DNA of 64,000 nt from Macrocystis pyrifera (GCA_031763025.1 JASSKH010000007.1:10522454-10586453), one strand, 5' to 3'. Shown: positions 1-12,780, counted from the first letter of the stretch. Notes: generated by a model not told the origin, from the letters alone. Numbers and translations are program-made.

Positions 1-699
1 TGCCAGCTGGCCAGCATGAGGACGTGATGAGAAAGGGAGAATAATAGATGTCTGGGCGAAACAAGACGGATCATGTGTGGCGTGCGGCAATAGGCGGGAA
101 GTAGGAAGACAACAGCAGTCGATAGCAGCCGATAGGAAGACGGTCCCTGCTGTGGTGATTGATAGATCTATCCGAGGTTGTTCGTTCCCGACGGAGTGGG
201 AGTGAGGTGGAGTGCGCGGGGGTAGAGGACGTGGTGTTGCTGTGTGCGGAGTAGGGAGAGTGGGGGGTCGGGGGGCAACTAAAACCGTGCCTTGGAGCTT
301 GCAGGATCAAGGATCATCTTCAACCGGAGGGACCCCCTCGCAGGATGTACAACGTCCGTGTTCGCGTAAAGGAATGGTTCCGGTTTAATTCCGTTTCACA
401 AGGAGATATGCGCTTCTCAAGATGTCTGCTTGAGAAATAATTAGCGGTACGCATTAGAGTGTGCAAAATAAAATATATCACGAAAATTGCTTATGTTTTC
501 TCCGGTTACCGACGACTGCTCAAAAAGCTTAATCGAATTTGCACAAGTACGACGAACTCATGCACTTTGGAGAGCATATTATACTCTTAATAGAGCGATT
601 TTTATTATATGAGATTCGACCGCTGCACTCTGTTCGCCGAAAACTCTCCGGACGCTTCGGATTGGCCAAGGTGGCCTCGGGCCATGTCTGATACCGGCG

Positions 700-1320
700 G
701 GGTTTTGCGAGAAGAACTGCTGCCGCTGCTGCTGCATGCCTCTGCTGCTTGCTTCTGTAGCAGATAGGTGCTGCTGCACTGCTGCTGCACGTCACGGACT
801 CTTGCTACCGCGTGTAGTGTGTTGCTACTGTGGTTGCGAGTATGTGTGCTGCTTGCTGCAGTACCGTTGATGCAAGCGCTGCGGCAAGCAAGCACTGCGG
901 TAAGCAAGTAAGTGCTGCTGCAAACAAGCGCTGCTGCAAGCAAGAGCTGCTGTACAAGCAAGCTCTGCCGTAGGCAAGCGCCGCTGCAAGCAAGCGCTGC
1001 TGCAAGCAAAATATACGCCTCAAGCAAGCGCTGTTGCAAGCGCTGTTGCAAGCGTTGCTGCTGCTTGCGGCTGCTGCTGCTGCTGCTGCTGCAAGCGCGT
1101 GCAACTTTGCCGCCACGCTCTTGATCTTCGTCGCTGCGACCCCTTTTCGGGCACAGAGGACATCGAACAAGACGGAGGGCGACCTTCTTGTGGCGGCGTT
1201 GCTTGCACAGCGAGTGTCGAGTGTCGAGGAGCGCAAGATAGACCACACTTCTGATGCCTGTTGGTGTTTGCTGCTGTTTACTGCTTCTGCAGCTTGCTGC
1301 TGCTGCTGCTGCTGCTGACC
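700..1320. repeat. CTG/CAG-rich minisatellite and trinucleotide tracts
   Basis: Imperfect repeats of a roughly 15-base unit of the form CTGCTGCAAGCAAGCG run from about 840 to 1060. They are bounded by purer CTG runs near 715-735, 1060-1092 and 1290-1318. Both strands stay open for long stretches (Gln/Ala/Leu/Cys-rich), but the predicted peptides are only the repeat read in different frames and no splice-bounded exon is evident. I read it as non-coding repeat. Confidence 0.75.
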
Positions 1321-2248
1321 GCTGCAGGTAGGTACTGCTGCTTGCACGACTTTTGTTTTGCCCGACGTTTGGTCCTGCAAGTGCTGCCGCTGTTACGTGT
1401 TTCGTTTTCCAACAGAAGAATCCAATATTTTAGCTTGTTTTCGTCTCCGATTATTATACGCATTCCGGAAGGTATTCGATTATCATTATCTTTCCCACAG
1501 AAATCCTTGATAAACAAAAAAAATATGCGCACTTTATTTGTTGTCGACGGAAAACTTAGAGTAAACTCTTAGGAAATACTCGCACCTCTCAGGAAATACC
1601 ATAATAACGTGAAAACGCAAAAGCCAAACAACAGCAACCGCAGGAGTGTAACGATTTCTTTGCCCCCACCTTCTGCGCGATTCCCGCCCGGCCGCCGGCC
1701 GCTCTCTCGTTGAAAAAAAAGGTACGGCATCCCGTCCCGCTCGATCTTCCAATCCACAACTAACTGTGTTGTTGCTTCACGTCTGATGTTGTGGCTTCAC
1801 CGAGCGTGTGAGTCTGCCTCTCCCAAGTGCCCGGTGAATAATACTCGTAGGCTGTCAGTGCCTTCCGCGATGCTTCCTGTCAACATTTTATATTTGCGAA
1901 ATACGTTCACAGCAGCAACTGTTACACCAGGAATACATAGATACAACCCATCCTCAAAGCCGCCTCAAAGTTGGCCAGAAAGAAGCTGCCCAAGTAGTAT
2001 GTATGCCTGGGCACCGACCGTTAGCGAGTAGATCTCCGCAAAAACAAACGCAACTCAAAATCCTTGGGGTGGAGACCTTTCGAGCCGACTCCAGCGCCAA
2101 ATTGAAGACGTCTAGTCTCTAGGAACAAGAAGCCTAGGGGGGGGGGGTACCATAGAGCGCTATAGGCGTCCACTGATCATCGGTTCTTGTCACCAAGTCA
2201 ACTCTTCAACAATGATTCAGTCCGAATCGCCCCTTTACCGAACTGCCT

Positions 2249-2262
2249 TTTCAATATATACA
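2249..2262 (+). promoter_or_regulatory. Possible TATA-like element
   Basis: An AATATATACA stretch lies about 80 bases upstream of the ATG at 2336, a plausible core-promoter distance if the 5' UTR is short. There is no other support. Confidence 0.25.
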
Positions 2263-2335
2263 AAACCTCCGTTTTCCTCGAAATTCGACCACAGCAGTTC
2301 TCAGTTATCAACCGTGCGTGGTTTTCCCCGCCACC

Positions 2336-5300
2336 ATGCGATCATGCGTGCTAGCTGCGTTCTTCTATGCGAACGCGGTAGGTGCTTTCCACGTCAATAG
2401 CTTCGCGAGGCAACCAGACTTTCGCAGGTGCGGAGAGGCATAGAAAAAGCTGCCGTTTTGCTCTCACAGGATTTTCTGGCTCATGTTGGCTGTGTTCTTA
2501 CTATTATTAATAATACAGCTGTGAAGTCGTGTCCCCACGTGGCAACCAAGCCTTCTTCTGATCGCCGTGTTCTAGGCTTTCCGTGCGTCGTGTCGCATGA
2601 GTGTGGACCACTAAGTGCCTCCCCTTCCCTTCGTAGCCAAACGATGGTCCATTCTCTGAAATCCGTTCATGCCAATGGGAGTGCTGCAGTTGTGCACGGC
2701 CACCCTCCTCCTTTCACTGTACAAGCTACAAGGGGTTGACGGTCAGGTAATCTGACCCGAAAGCAAAACGTATTGTAAGTCTCTCTTCAAGACAAACGTG
2801 AACAATGTGCTCCGTCAGCTCGCGATCATGTTTTGTGAGGCAGCAGTCACGATGAATCGACGGGCCGAAGCGCTCGGCTTCTTTCCTCCTCTTCCTTGCT
2901 CCTTCTGCTGCTAAAAATGACGTTATTGTGCAGGGCGCCGGTGGCACCGCACTCCTCAGGTGGAGTCGGCGTGTGTATGGCCGCGCCAAGCTTGCCTGAT
3001 GCCGAGAGCTTGCGAGTCAAGGCGGTTAGCGCGGCGGCCGCCTTCATGATCGCTTTCTCCCCTTTGCAGGCCATGGCGGCTGAGACGGAGGCCGTGCGGG
3101 ACCTATCCCCTGCCGAGATGCTGGTGCAGAAGACCACCGACTCGCAGGCAAGTCGCTGTACGAACAGGCACCGGCAGTATTGGCCGGGGGCAAAGTAGCA
3201 GGCCTCGGAGCTGCCACTGACTCAGTAACCGATACGTGAACGTTCTACTCGTATGTTTGCTCCCGTTACCTGGTGCCGGTATGAAATGCGTCGTACTTCG
3301 TATGAGAACTGCTATCGAGAAGCTCTAAACAACAGCTGACACAGGTAGGGACAGGAGAGGGTGAAACATGAAACCGGCCGCGTCCGGAGCTCTTTAGTCA
3401 GCTCTTTAGTTCACTCGCTGTCGATTTTCCGCGATGATCGCGAACCTCGCAAGTTGGATGGGATTGAATCGTGCGTACTCGTAGTCCGTTTTCTAAGCGA
3501 CGGTGCTGAAGAAGCAGGAGGCGAGTATATAAGCAATCCCTGGCACCCGGTATGTACGAGTGCGAGTACGCGTATGCAAAACAAGTTTTTCTAAACGAGT
3601 ACGGCACACTGACCGACAAGCGGAGCATTTCATGCTCAAGTGCTGACGGCTCGACAGCTACAGCAGTACTGCTGTACTACTGTAAACCAGGTGCAGAGGA
3701 CTCAATTTCTTAACTCCATACCGCAAGGCATCGAGAGAACGCAACCCACGGAGCTCCACTACTACTGTTTTGTTGCTATTACGCACCAGGTACGAGGTAA
3801 ACTAAGGCCGGCAAGACCACACCAGACCAACGAAGACGCCACGGGCACGTGAACGACAGCGATAACCCAAACAATAGCATCATTTCATGTTATATGCTTA
3901 GTACTCCGGAGTACAGTAGTAGGCATCCCCCCACAATGCGGTCTGAGTAAGGCGGTATCCCGATATAACGCGGTCAAAACCACTTGACGCGACTGGAGAG
4001 TTGCACTCATGACCAGGAAATAATAAGGCGACTTCCCCCAGTGAGGCGGTCATATTGCCTTGGCACACCACCCCCTCATAGGGAGACCCCTGCAGTATAC
4101 AAATGACAAAGCCACACGTTCAAGGTCAAGGGCGCCAAATGTTGTTGCTCTCTATGACAGCCGCCTCTGCCAGGCCAGGCGTGATGAAGGCAAACCCGTG
4201 TTTTTGTGCGGACGGGCGCGCTGAACGTGTTTGTGACCCCATCGACGAGGATGTCGCTCGAGGCAACGCTCCGCACGCTATACGAGGCCGCAATCGTAAC
4301 CGTCGCGAATTTCCCCGAGCCGTCACTCGTATCCGTGCACCCGCAACGAAAAAGTACGTACATAGATGTGGACATGCGAGCAAATACCCCCATGTGTTCG
4401 GTAGGATCCTAACCGTATGTTCATACGGCATACGGCCGGCAGCAACATGTATGTGATGCGCTTCTGAATAATGTGCTCGTGGTGGCAACGGAGGGAGGGC
4501 GACGGAAGGAGAATTGTGTGCGTAATCTTGGTCGTGTGGGGGGGTGCCGTGGCGCGGGTAGGAGTGAAGGAACGTGCTCAGAGAATTCACAGGAATGTGG
4601 TGGCAACGGCGGGAGGGCGATGGAGGGAGAATTGTGTGCGTAATTTTTTGGTCGTGTGGGGGGGTGCCGTGGCGCGGGTAGGAGTGAAGGAACGTGCTCA
4701 AAGAATTCACAGGAATAGATTTGATTTGTTGTCCGCGTAGACCCGCAAGATCATTCGGAGAATACGCACGTATGGATTGTCTGCGCGTCCAGTGTTATTT
4801 CCGAGCTATGTACCTGTCAGTCGACTAGCCATATACTCCGTATAATGTAATATTCCGCCTGGCAGTGCAAAAGGCGTACAGGACCGCCGACTGTAGACCG
4901 GCTGCCGTAGGCTGGCCGTGGACTAGTCCTTAGGTTGGCCGTAGGTCGGCCGCCCTAGGCTGGCCTTGGGCTAGTCCTTAGTCTGCCCGTGGGCTAGTCC
5001 TTAAACTGGCCGTGGGCTAACCACCAGGCTGGCCAGCCCTTAGGCCAGCCGTAGGCTAGCCGTTAGGCTGGTCGTGCTGCTTTCGCGGCTGGTACTGCTG
5101 TGCTAGCATGTTGACACACGAAAGCTGACTATACAGCTGCAACCTCGCCTTAGCCAAAGAAATGAAACGCCATGAAGTACGTACTTGTAATATTAGTCAA
5201 AGCTCTTCCACAGTCGAGCTCATGGCATTGAAGACAACACGAAGAGCGCGGCACTCTACCCACGGCGACAGCTAGTCCACCTTTCAGTTGTACGACCCTG

Positions 5301-8300
5301 CCGGTACGCTTCTTCGGCGCTCAGGCCAACATCTCTTACCGTAACACCTCTGTTGACCCGTTGGGTTTCCACACCTACCCGGCGGCGCTCCCCAACTGTT
5401 GCCGTTCGGTGGCGTCCTCAGAAATCGAGACTGAAGGTGGAGCAGCAGAAGGAGCTCCAGGGGGATGTTAAGATGGGAGAGGGGGATCTCATCGCGCGGG
5501 TGAGAAATGGCGTGCGGTGTTTCTCTGCCGCAAGTGCGCTCACTCTGAAAGTGGCTTCCTCGCAATCCCCGTGGTTTGGATGGCAACGGAGCACATGGTT
5601 TGAGATCCTACTGCAGTAGGCGTTGTTCGTTGAATTTTCCGGCCCGCGTTTGTGTCAATTGCTGTTTTTTTTTTGTTATGTTTTGTTCTCATTACGTACT
5701 CGGGCATGCCTCGCCAATTGTCGCGCGAGCTCAACTCTGTGCCGAACCCAGAGTCGCACATGCCTGCCCAGATTCGTTCGTCGCAAGGTAGATGTGATGT
5801 GCTTCTTTGATGATCAGGTCGACCTTTGTAGCCGCGGACACCAACTACGACAAAGCAAGGAAGAGAGGAGACGTGCTCGACAGTCCGCGTCGAATCGATG
5901 CTAGCGTATGTGCGCCCATCCCCATTGCGGTACACCTGACGTGTTCGAGTGTTCCATGATTACCGCTGTCTGTTCAATTGAACTCCATCGCGCCTTCCCA
6001 ACTCCGTAGATCGCCGCCAAGCCCAACGGCTGAGCGCCCAAATACCCCCCCCCGCGCGCGCACCTCCTGCTCTTCTTACTCCCACTTTCGTGCGTAGCCG
6101 CGTCGAGACTCTGGAGGTACTTACTGACTGCAGTTGCTTCGCCGCACTCTATTCGAAAATTTTGCGAACAAAAGAAAACAAAATGAAGTTGTTGAGATCG
6201 AAAAATTCCTCAAAACTCATATTTTCATGTTTTCAAGCTTGGTTTGGTATACCTACTGTAGTATAATATGCAGTATATATGCCAGTCCCTTTTCAACCTA
6301 CCGTCTGCCGCGCGTCTCACGTGTGGCTGATCTTTGACTCCCGGCGTGTGGCGAAACAGGTGCTCGTATCGATCAAAGCAGACCTCTACGAACTGGGGGC
6401 TCCGGACGTGACGGGCTTCCCTGGGGTGGACACCGATGAAGCGCGCCTTATCGTCGCTGCTTTCGGAAAGGACGGCCCACCCGTGGCGGCCAAGCGATTG
6501 ACCGTGAAGGGGCGCCAATTCCCGGTCACCGTGGAGTTGACAGTGGATGACCTGGCGTTTCCTTTGACGAAGGCAAGGGGTTCCGGGATAGAACCCTATA
6601 TTTTTGCCTAGCGCAGATTTTTGGGTGCTGTTTTGTCAGTTGTTTTATGGCGCGGCGGTAACGGTATAGTGATGTATGCGCGCTTGTGTGGAATCCACGG
6701 AAATACTGTGCAGTATTTCCGAGGGGTTGGGATACTCTTGGACTGTTTCTCGGTACATTGTTTGGTGCGGCAGGTGGTTGGTTGGTTGCTGTGCGCGATC
6801 GCTCGATTGCTCGGCGCCTCGCTACTGTATAGGCACCCCTCCCTGGGGTGTCCGCTCTATTATGCATTGCATGGCAAGGATGCGAACGGCAGTGTTTTTC
6901 GAACTTGGAGGATGATGCCACATTATTTACCGCTATGATACGACGTGAAGCGATTCAAGGAGCTTGGACAGTTTGTGCATGCAGCAGCGCACATGTGTGC
7001 CTGCCGTAGCCTTTTGAGGCCAAGGCCCGCCGGCGCTACGTACGGCAACACAGGATATGTTGTGACCATGCGATAGCCAAGCATGACACGGTGGTTGGGA
7101 TTAGGGGTGCACCGGCAATCGTCTGAGGCTCCCCCCTTGAGAGGAGCTCCATTTTATGAGTATGTCACCCGAAACTGACCTTTTGAGAAACGTTGACCCC
7201 GTGGGAAGAACGACCTCATGGCGTAGGTGCTAACGAAAAATATTGTGCAACACAGATGGCATGTATGCCGGATAGTTCCTCATTCGCGGAGCTCCGTCAG
7301 TCAGAAATATTTGCCTCGCAAGACTAAAAAGTGCTACAGTACCCCGAACGTAGCAAGCGCCTAAACCCCTTCAGGACCGCACTCCCGTTTTTTGGGACAA
7401 CCTGGTTAGCATTTGAGGGGGCTGTCCACAAAACGGGACTGCAGTATTAAAAGGGCTCGTAAACCTCGCTACGATCATACAGTAAAGGTTGACGAAGCGA
7501 TCAGATTTCCGGGAGTTTCTTCTCCCTACCTATCTTGAGCAGTAGGTGTACGCCTCTTCAGTAGCCGGTGGTTGCAGTTGAAGGTAGACCACGCGCTGCT
7601 CCCAGTGACGAGTCCCGCTTTCAACAATACCTTTCCTCGGTACCGCTGTCCCTCGACGGGTTGTGTTGGTTGCGTTCCACAGGAGGCGTGGAGGCTAGAC
7701 AGCCGTTCCACCGAGGACATCGGGCTGGCGGTGGAGATAGACCCTGATGGGAAGGCGGCGACGCTCGATTCGGAAAGCCTGACAGGGTACGGGGTCAGCA
7801 AGCCGCTTCGCATTGGGGCACAGGTGCGTTTTTTTTTTTGCGAACGAAGACGAACCGCGGCTACGCTGCGTACGCGACGGGTGGTGCGTCATGGCCAAAG
7901 GGTCATGAGTGCGCGAACGATTCGCATCGCGTCGTTTACAAGTACTGGACACTGTTAATATTTTACCTATACCTGTGCATCTGGTATATATATCGTTGTT
8001 GCCCTCGATGAAATACATTCGAGCGCTGTTCTCAGTTTGCTTATCTTACATTTTTGTGAAGTCGCAGTTAGTTGGAGTGGTGAGAGTGACGAGAGAGACC
8101 AGTCGGCACCGCATCGATGGCACCCCAGCAGGCGGGGTTTGGCTCAGGCTGAGCGTTTGCGTGCTGGCTCTCGGGACTACTCGTGGTCGTACTGTGCGGG
8201 GATATGGGATACTAATCTTGGTTCGTGAAGGGCATTCATCCAACATCCTACAACATTTCTGCTTCGTGTTCAGTTTGGCGGTCGAGGGTTTCATGGAGGG

Positions 8301-11300
8301 GGGGCGTATCTTGGGCGGATGACAGGGACAAAATCGACATGTAATTTACATGAATCCAAATGAGTATTTTCTTTAGCGGGGTATCTTGATAATTCCGCAA
8401 CAACAGCATTTCCGACTATTTCCTGCAGTGGTGTTTCTTGATATTGCGCTTGTTGTATGCACGACGGTTACAAAGTAATCGACAGACGAATAGACAGAAG
8501 ATTTCTGTACCACACAGAAGATCGCAACATAAAAGTGAATTGCTTCTCGTCCTCAAGTTGATACTGCGGCTGCGGCGTCCGTTGAGCAATGAAAAACATG
8601 TGAAACACGGTGTGCGGTAGGGGACCAGCCCTACTGTGCTACTGTTCATTCTGACTGCCAGGCTTACTACAAAGTAAACGACAAATTGACAACAGATATC
8701 TGTGCCGCGAAACATAAGAGTCCACGAGGAGGGGGTCGTAATCCCCAACAAGCAGCTAGTTCCGCGACAACAGGATTTCCGACGTATTTTCTACAGCGGG
8801 GTTTCTTGATAGCTCCGCAACAACAGCATTTATTTCCGACTATTTTCTACACAGCGGGTTTTCCTGATATGGCGCTTGTACGCACGACGGTTACAAAGTA
8901 GTCGACAGACGAATAGACGGAAGATGCCTGTACCACACAGAGGATCGCAACATAAAAGCTGATTACTTCTCGTCTTGAAGTTGATACTGCGGCTGCGGCT
9001 TCGGTTAGACGATCGTGTCGGTTGCAAGTCTTGAGTGGGGTACATGATTTAGAAAGAAGGCATTCGCGTGTCTTGGGAGGGGGGGTTATCTCCCTTTTAC
9101 TTTCCAGCTCTGGACAAACCGTTGTTGCGTGCGTCGTCCATTCTCCGCTTTACTTTTATCGCCCAGACGGTTCAGCATTCCCGACTGCTTGTCGATTTTC
9201 GTCGAGTTTTGCCGACTAACCCTCTGAAACAAAAAAAAAGTCCCCACGAGCAGGTGGAAAGATCTCATCTGCTTATATGTTATGTTAGTTGCTCGGTATC
9301 TGTCTTCCGTTGTTCTCATTTTTGTCGTGCCGTCTTTTTTTAACTACTTACTACTCAATGTGGTACGAGTATCGGTAGTCGTTCTCGTGTGGTGTTGGTA
9401 CAACAGCAGTATGGTATCTTGCAACAACAGCATTGCCGACGTATTTTCTACAGCGGGGTTTGTTGATAGTTCCGCAATAACAGCATTTCCGACTATTTTC
9501 TACAGCGGGTTTTTTTTTTCGTGTGGTGTTGGTTCAACAGCGGTATGGTATTTTAGTACATAGCAGTATGGCATCTACACTCCTTCGTGTGGTGTTGGTA
9601 CAAGAGTATGGTATCTATGCTCGTTCGTGCTCCAGTGCTCTGCGCGGGGCATGCTCTTCTTGTGTCCTCCTGCGGCTCTTGTGTACTTTTTGTGTTGGTA
9701 CAGCAGTATGGTGTCTGTACTCGCTCCTTCTCTGTCGCCCTCAAGGCATGCTCTTGGGCACTTGACGCTCTGCCATGGCTCGTCGCGTGCTCGCATGCTC
9801 TTGCGTACTTGTGGCGTTAGTACAGCAGTATGGTATCTATACTCGCTCCTGCTCGCATGCTCTTGTGTACTTGTGTTGTTGTTGGTTGGTACAGCAGTAT
9901 GGTTTCTATACTCGCTTCTTTGTGTACTTGTAGTGTTGGTACAGTAGTACCGTATCTGTACTCGCTCCTGCTCGCATGATCTTTCTTGTGTCCTTGTGGT
10001 GTTGGCACAGTATTATGGTATCTGTACTCGCTCCTGTCGTCCTGAAGGCATGCTCTTGTGCGCTTGTGGTGTTTCTTGGTACAGCAGTATGATGGTATCT
10101 ATACTCGTTCCGTCCTCGTATGGTTGAGCCCCTCGGGTGTTGGTACAGTATGGTATGGTATGGTACGTGGTTGGTAGGATGTGGCACGGTATGTGATATC
10201 TCGAATGTTGGTATGGTAGGATGTGGCACGGTATGTGATATCTCGAAGGTTGGTATGGTATGATGTTACGGTTTGTTGATATGGTAGAATGGTACGGTTT
10301 GATGTACTACATGGAAAAATCACGGTATGTGATATGGCATGCTGGTGGTAAGGTATGATGGTACGGTGTGGTGGATGTATTATATGGCTAAATATTGCCT
10401 GGTGGTATATTATGTTTAAGTATATAAGGTCCGCAAGAGTCGAACACATCGTGTGAATATCGTCTGTAACGACCATATATATCTATCATTGGAGTGTACA
10501 AATATGAATTCGAAAATATAAGGGATGCGGACAGACAGACAGATTTGCAACTACCAAAATAGAGACTCAGTTTTACAAACTGAGAATATCGACATGGGCT
10601 GCTGGTGTTGGTGTTGTTGGTGCTGTTGTTGGCTGTTGTTGTGTGGTGGTGTATGTTCGTAATCGTGTGTAGTATGGAACAGCAATGCTAGGCTGGGTTC
10701 CTTTTTTGGGATTGGGTGACCTTGTTTCAGTGTTTTGAACGCCTCCCGAAATTATAATTTTCCCATGTATTATCCTGACTTTCTTAGCGCTAGTTATCCT
10801 GCTACCATTATTTATAGGCGACCCGTAATGTCTGTTCTGGTCCTCAGATGTTAGTCATCGTTTCCCGCTTCGCGAAAGTTTATACTTCGATTCCCTGTGA
10901 ATGGATAGGGTTTGCGGGTCCGGAGGGGCCCTACGCCGGCGTCTCGTTTAGAGCGGTACAAATAGATGTCATTTTTCCTCGCTCCGTCTTAGTGGAAAAT
11001 TGGCGTACGGTGGATGCAAGCGAGGCATCGTCGCAGTACTTCCAGCTCGTCCCCCGAAGGTCGGCGCGTTTCACCCGGTAGGTCTCGCACATTCTGAAGA
11101 CACAAGCTCGGGACGAGTCTGCAGCAGAGAAATTCATTTTTATATACTGGCATGTTAGAATGGCAACCGCGCAACCTCGACTTGCGAGCCTCGGGCGCAA
11201 ACGGTGGACGACGGCTGTAGCGAGATCGCCACTGAGGCGTCATCCGATACCATTTTTCAACACTCGGAAGGCTCGGCGAGGTGAACTCGTGCGAGGTGTT

Positions 11301-12390
11301 TCCTCTGTTGCTATTCCGCAAGAGAGCCGTTGCGGCCCACTCGCCACCGATATTACCGCCCACTCGTAGGTCGTATCTCACAGCAGTGTTCTACTGTACT
11401 GTAGATCAGCTTACTCGTATATACTGGTGTAGCTGTGCTGCTGTGTTGTTCGAAAATGTGTCCACTCTCTCTTTTCGTGAGCCCTTCCCGCTGTCTCCCT
11501 TGTCTTCCATGCTCCTTCGCGCCTTCCTCCGACACCTCGATCGGTGCGACCAAACTTGCTGCGCGCGTGTTCTCGGTGCACAGATGGAGCGCACGGAAGC
11601 ATCTGTGGAGCTGCTGACTAACCCGCAGCTCAAGGAAAAGGCCCAACAAGTTCTGCCCGCCGAGGGACTCGACCAGCTGCAGCGCGTTGACGCCATGTTG
11701 GGTGAGAAGAGGCGTTTACCGCATACGAATCTGTTTGTGAATATAGGCCCCATTTGACCATCATATTCGAGCCCAAAAGTGGCTTCTATTCCCGTCCAGA
11801 GCAGTAACGCACGGGTGACAAGGTAACACACCCCCTCGGACGACTGTCATATTAAAGCTGGCTTTCTCTTCACAACGGGAGAGTGCAAACGCCGAGCGAT
11901 GCGTCGATGAAAAGACATGGACGATATCTTCCCGACGCGCCGCCATTTTCGTTGTGTGTCCCCATCTACCGTAGTTTCGGAGAAACTTGTTCTCGGAAAA
12001 TCGTCCCGGGGGGGTGCTTAATTTCATCACCCGTGTGATACGTATTCAGTCTGGTAGCCGTCGCGTCGCGTGTCTGGCTGCTCGCTTCCCAGATTTTCTC
12101 CCCCCATCACTTGCCTAGCGCGGTTTGATGTTGCCGGTTTCCACTCGATTCGGTCGCGCTCTTTCTTACGCCGTCTGTCGCCCCTCATCCCCACGCTCGC
12201 CGGTCTCGTGTTCCGACTGTGTTTTATTTCGCCCGCCCGCTGCTCTGGCGTGTCAATTGGTCGACCGAAACCTACCGAAACAACAGACTACAAGGAATCG
12301 AAGGCCCCGAAGGGTCCACGGGGGGGCAGCGAAGGCATTCTGATGCAATTTTTTACTGGCCGGTTGGCTGGCTTGGTGGCTCTGAAGTAG
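2336..12390 (+). CDS. Predicted thylakoid-lumen protein, function unknown (6 exons)
   Basis: Exons: 2336-2427, 2934-3147, 6360-6572, 7683-7823, 11584-11701, 12287-12390; all phases fit and give 293 residues ending at TAG. The ATG sits in GCCACCATGC. Residues 1-17 form a signal peptide followed by AFHV, resembling the ASAFAP plastid motif of algae with secondary red plastids. A transit region follows, then a second hydrophobic segment (about residues 62-76) ending in an Ala-X-Ala site (AMA before AE), the mark of lumen import without twin arginines. The mature part includes a run with AKRLTVKG, FPVTVELTVDD and PLRIGAQ that faintly recalls the C-terminal domain of cytochrome c biogenesis protein CcmI; this is only an impression. 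A charged segment and a Gly/Lys-rich C-terminus follow. Introns 2 and 3 start with GC (at 3148 and 6573). Exons 5 and 6 rest on phase and splice sites alone. I do not recognise the family. Confidence 0.7.
4479..4716. repeat. Tandem duplication of a 118-base unit
   Basis: Unit 1 (4479-4596) and unit 2 (4597-about 4716) are nearly identical, both beginning GTGGTGGCAACGG and ending at AATTCACAGGAAT. They lie in intron 2 of the lumen-protein gene. Confidence 0.9.
4890..5090. repeat. Imperfect minisatellite of GGCTGGCCGTGGGCTAGTCC type
   Basis: A degenerate unit of about 20-30 bases containing GGCTGGCCGT and GGCTAGTCCTTA recurs roughly seven times. It lies in the same intron as the 118-base duplication. 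No coding potential is seen. Confidence 0.75.
7372..7446. mobile_element. Small mariner-like MITE, degenerate copy (MITE-C1)
   Basis: The ends are inverted repeats related to CTGCAGTCCCGTTTTGGGGAC, and the right end is followed by TA. The cleaner copy at 63808-63874 has TA on both sides, the target preference of Tc1/mariner elements. No transposase is present. It lies in intron 3 of the lumen-protein gene. Confidence 0.55.
8386..9004. repeat. Dispersed duplication of a unit of about 195 bases
   Basis: 8386-8577 and 8806-9004 are closely similar from TTGATA-TCCGCAACAACAGCATTT through GATACTGCGGCTGCGGC. Partial copies of the first 60 bases recur at about 8753-8806 and 9421-9510. It lies in intron 4 of the lumen-protein gene. 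Confidence 0.85.
9390..10135. repeat. Minisatellite, unit about 60-70 bases
   Basis: About ten imperfect copies begin GTTGGTACAGCAGTATGG, followed by TATCTATACTCGCTCC and a TGCTCTTGTGTACTTG segment. Copies start near 9393, 9528, 9591, 9692, 9815, 9884, 9934, 10000, 10072 and 10139. Open frames here are repeat artefacts. Confidence 0.85.
10136..10400. repeat. GGTATGGTA-type tandem repeat, unit about 43 bases
   Basis: Near-perfect copies of a unit containing GGATGTGGCACGGTATG and TGATATCTCGAA lie at about 10160-10250, decaying into GGTATGGTA-like motifs to about 10400. It directly adjoins the preceding minisatellite. Confidence 0.8.
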
Positions 12391-12465
12391 GGGGGTCGGG
12401 ACCACCAAGCACCGGAGCGGAGTTGCAGCGGTCAGATAAGGGGTACGTCCTCGTTAAGCCCCCCC

Positions 12466-12780
12466 CCACCCTCCCCAAATGTTGGAGGTGTCTCTATTTG
12501 GACGAGGAACGATGCTCTGCCTCGAAAGGGATGCGTGGTCAATAGTTAATGCGTGGTCAATAGTTGAATGACTAAGGCAGTTAACAAATTAGAACGCCCC
12601 CCCCCCCCCCCCTCATCACGGCGCTTCGCGCGTGGTGCAAGCAATGTCTGCCTGGTCGGTGAAAACCCGACATGCTCCGTCCCGGCATTGTAGGGATGCG
12701 AGGGTCTATGGTCATACGACTACGGCCATGCATGAGATCGAGTACATCTCTCCTATCGAGTACACCCCCCCCCCCCCCTC
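12466..12780 (+). repeat. Repeat R1' followed by repeat R1, each ending in a C tract
   Basis: 12478-12595 matches the R1' module (GGAGGTGTCTCTATT, CTCGAAAGGGATGCGTGGTCAA) and runs into a C tract at about 12597-12612. Then follows the 3' half of R1 (CTCACGGCGCTTCGCGC, CATGCATGAGATCGAGTACA), ending in a second C tract at about 12767-12777. Other copies lie in introns of the phosphate-transporter gene. Confidence 0.85.

Larger units (their letters stand above)
1..2335. other. Upstream region without a recognisable gene
   Basis: I see no conserved protein, RNA gene or intact mobile element here. Open frames in 529-1380 come from the CTG/CAG-rich repeat described separately. A nine-base G run lies near 2141. 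The remainder is unique-looking intergenic sequence leading to the start of the lumen-protein gene. Confidence 0.6.

Noticed and set aside
605..1380. Long Gln/Ala-rich minus-strand frames
   Set aside because: They are CTG-repeat reading in several overlapping frames, with no start context or splice sites.
10848..11078. Open segment after a CAG acceptor, ending at a GTAGGT donor, as an extra exon of the lumen-protein gene
   Set aside because: Exon 4 ends and exon 5 starts in phase 0 without it, and its translation has no conserved look. It remains possible as an alternative exon.
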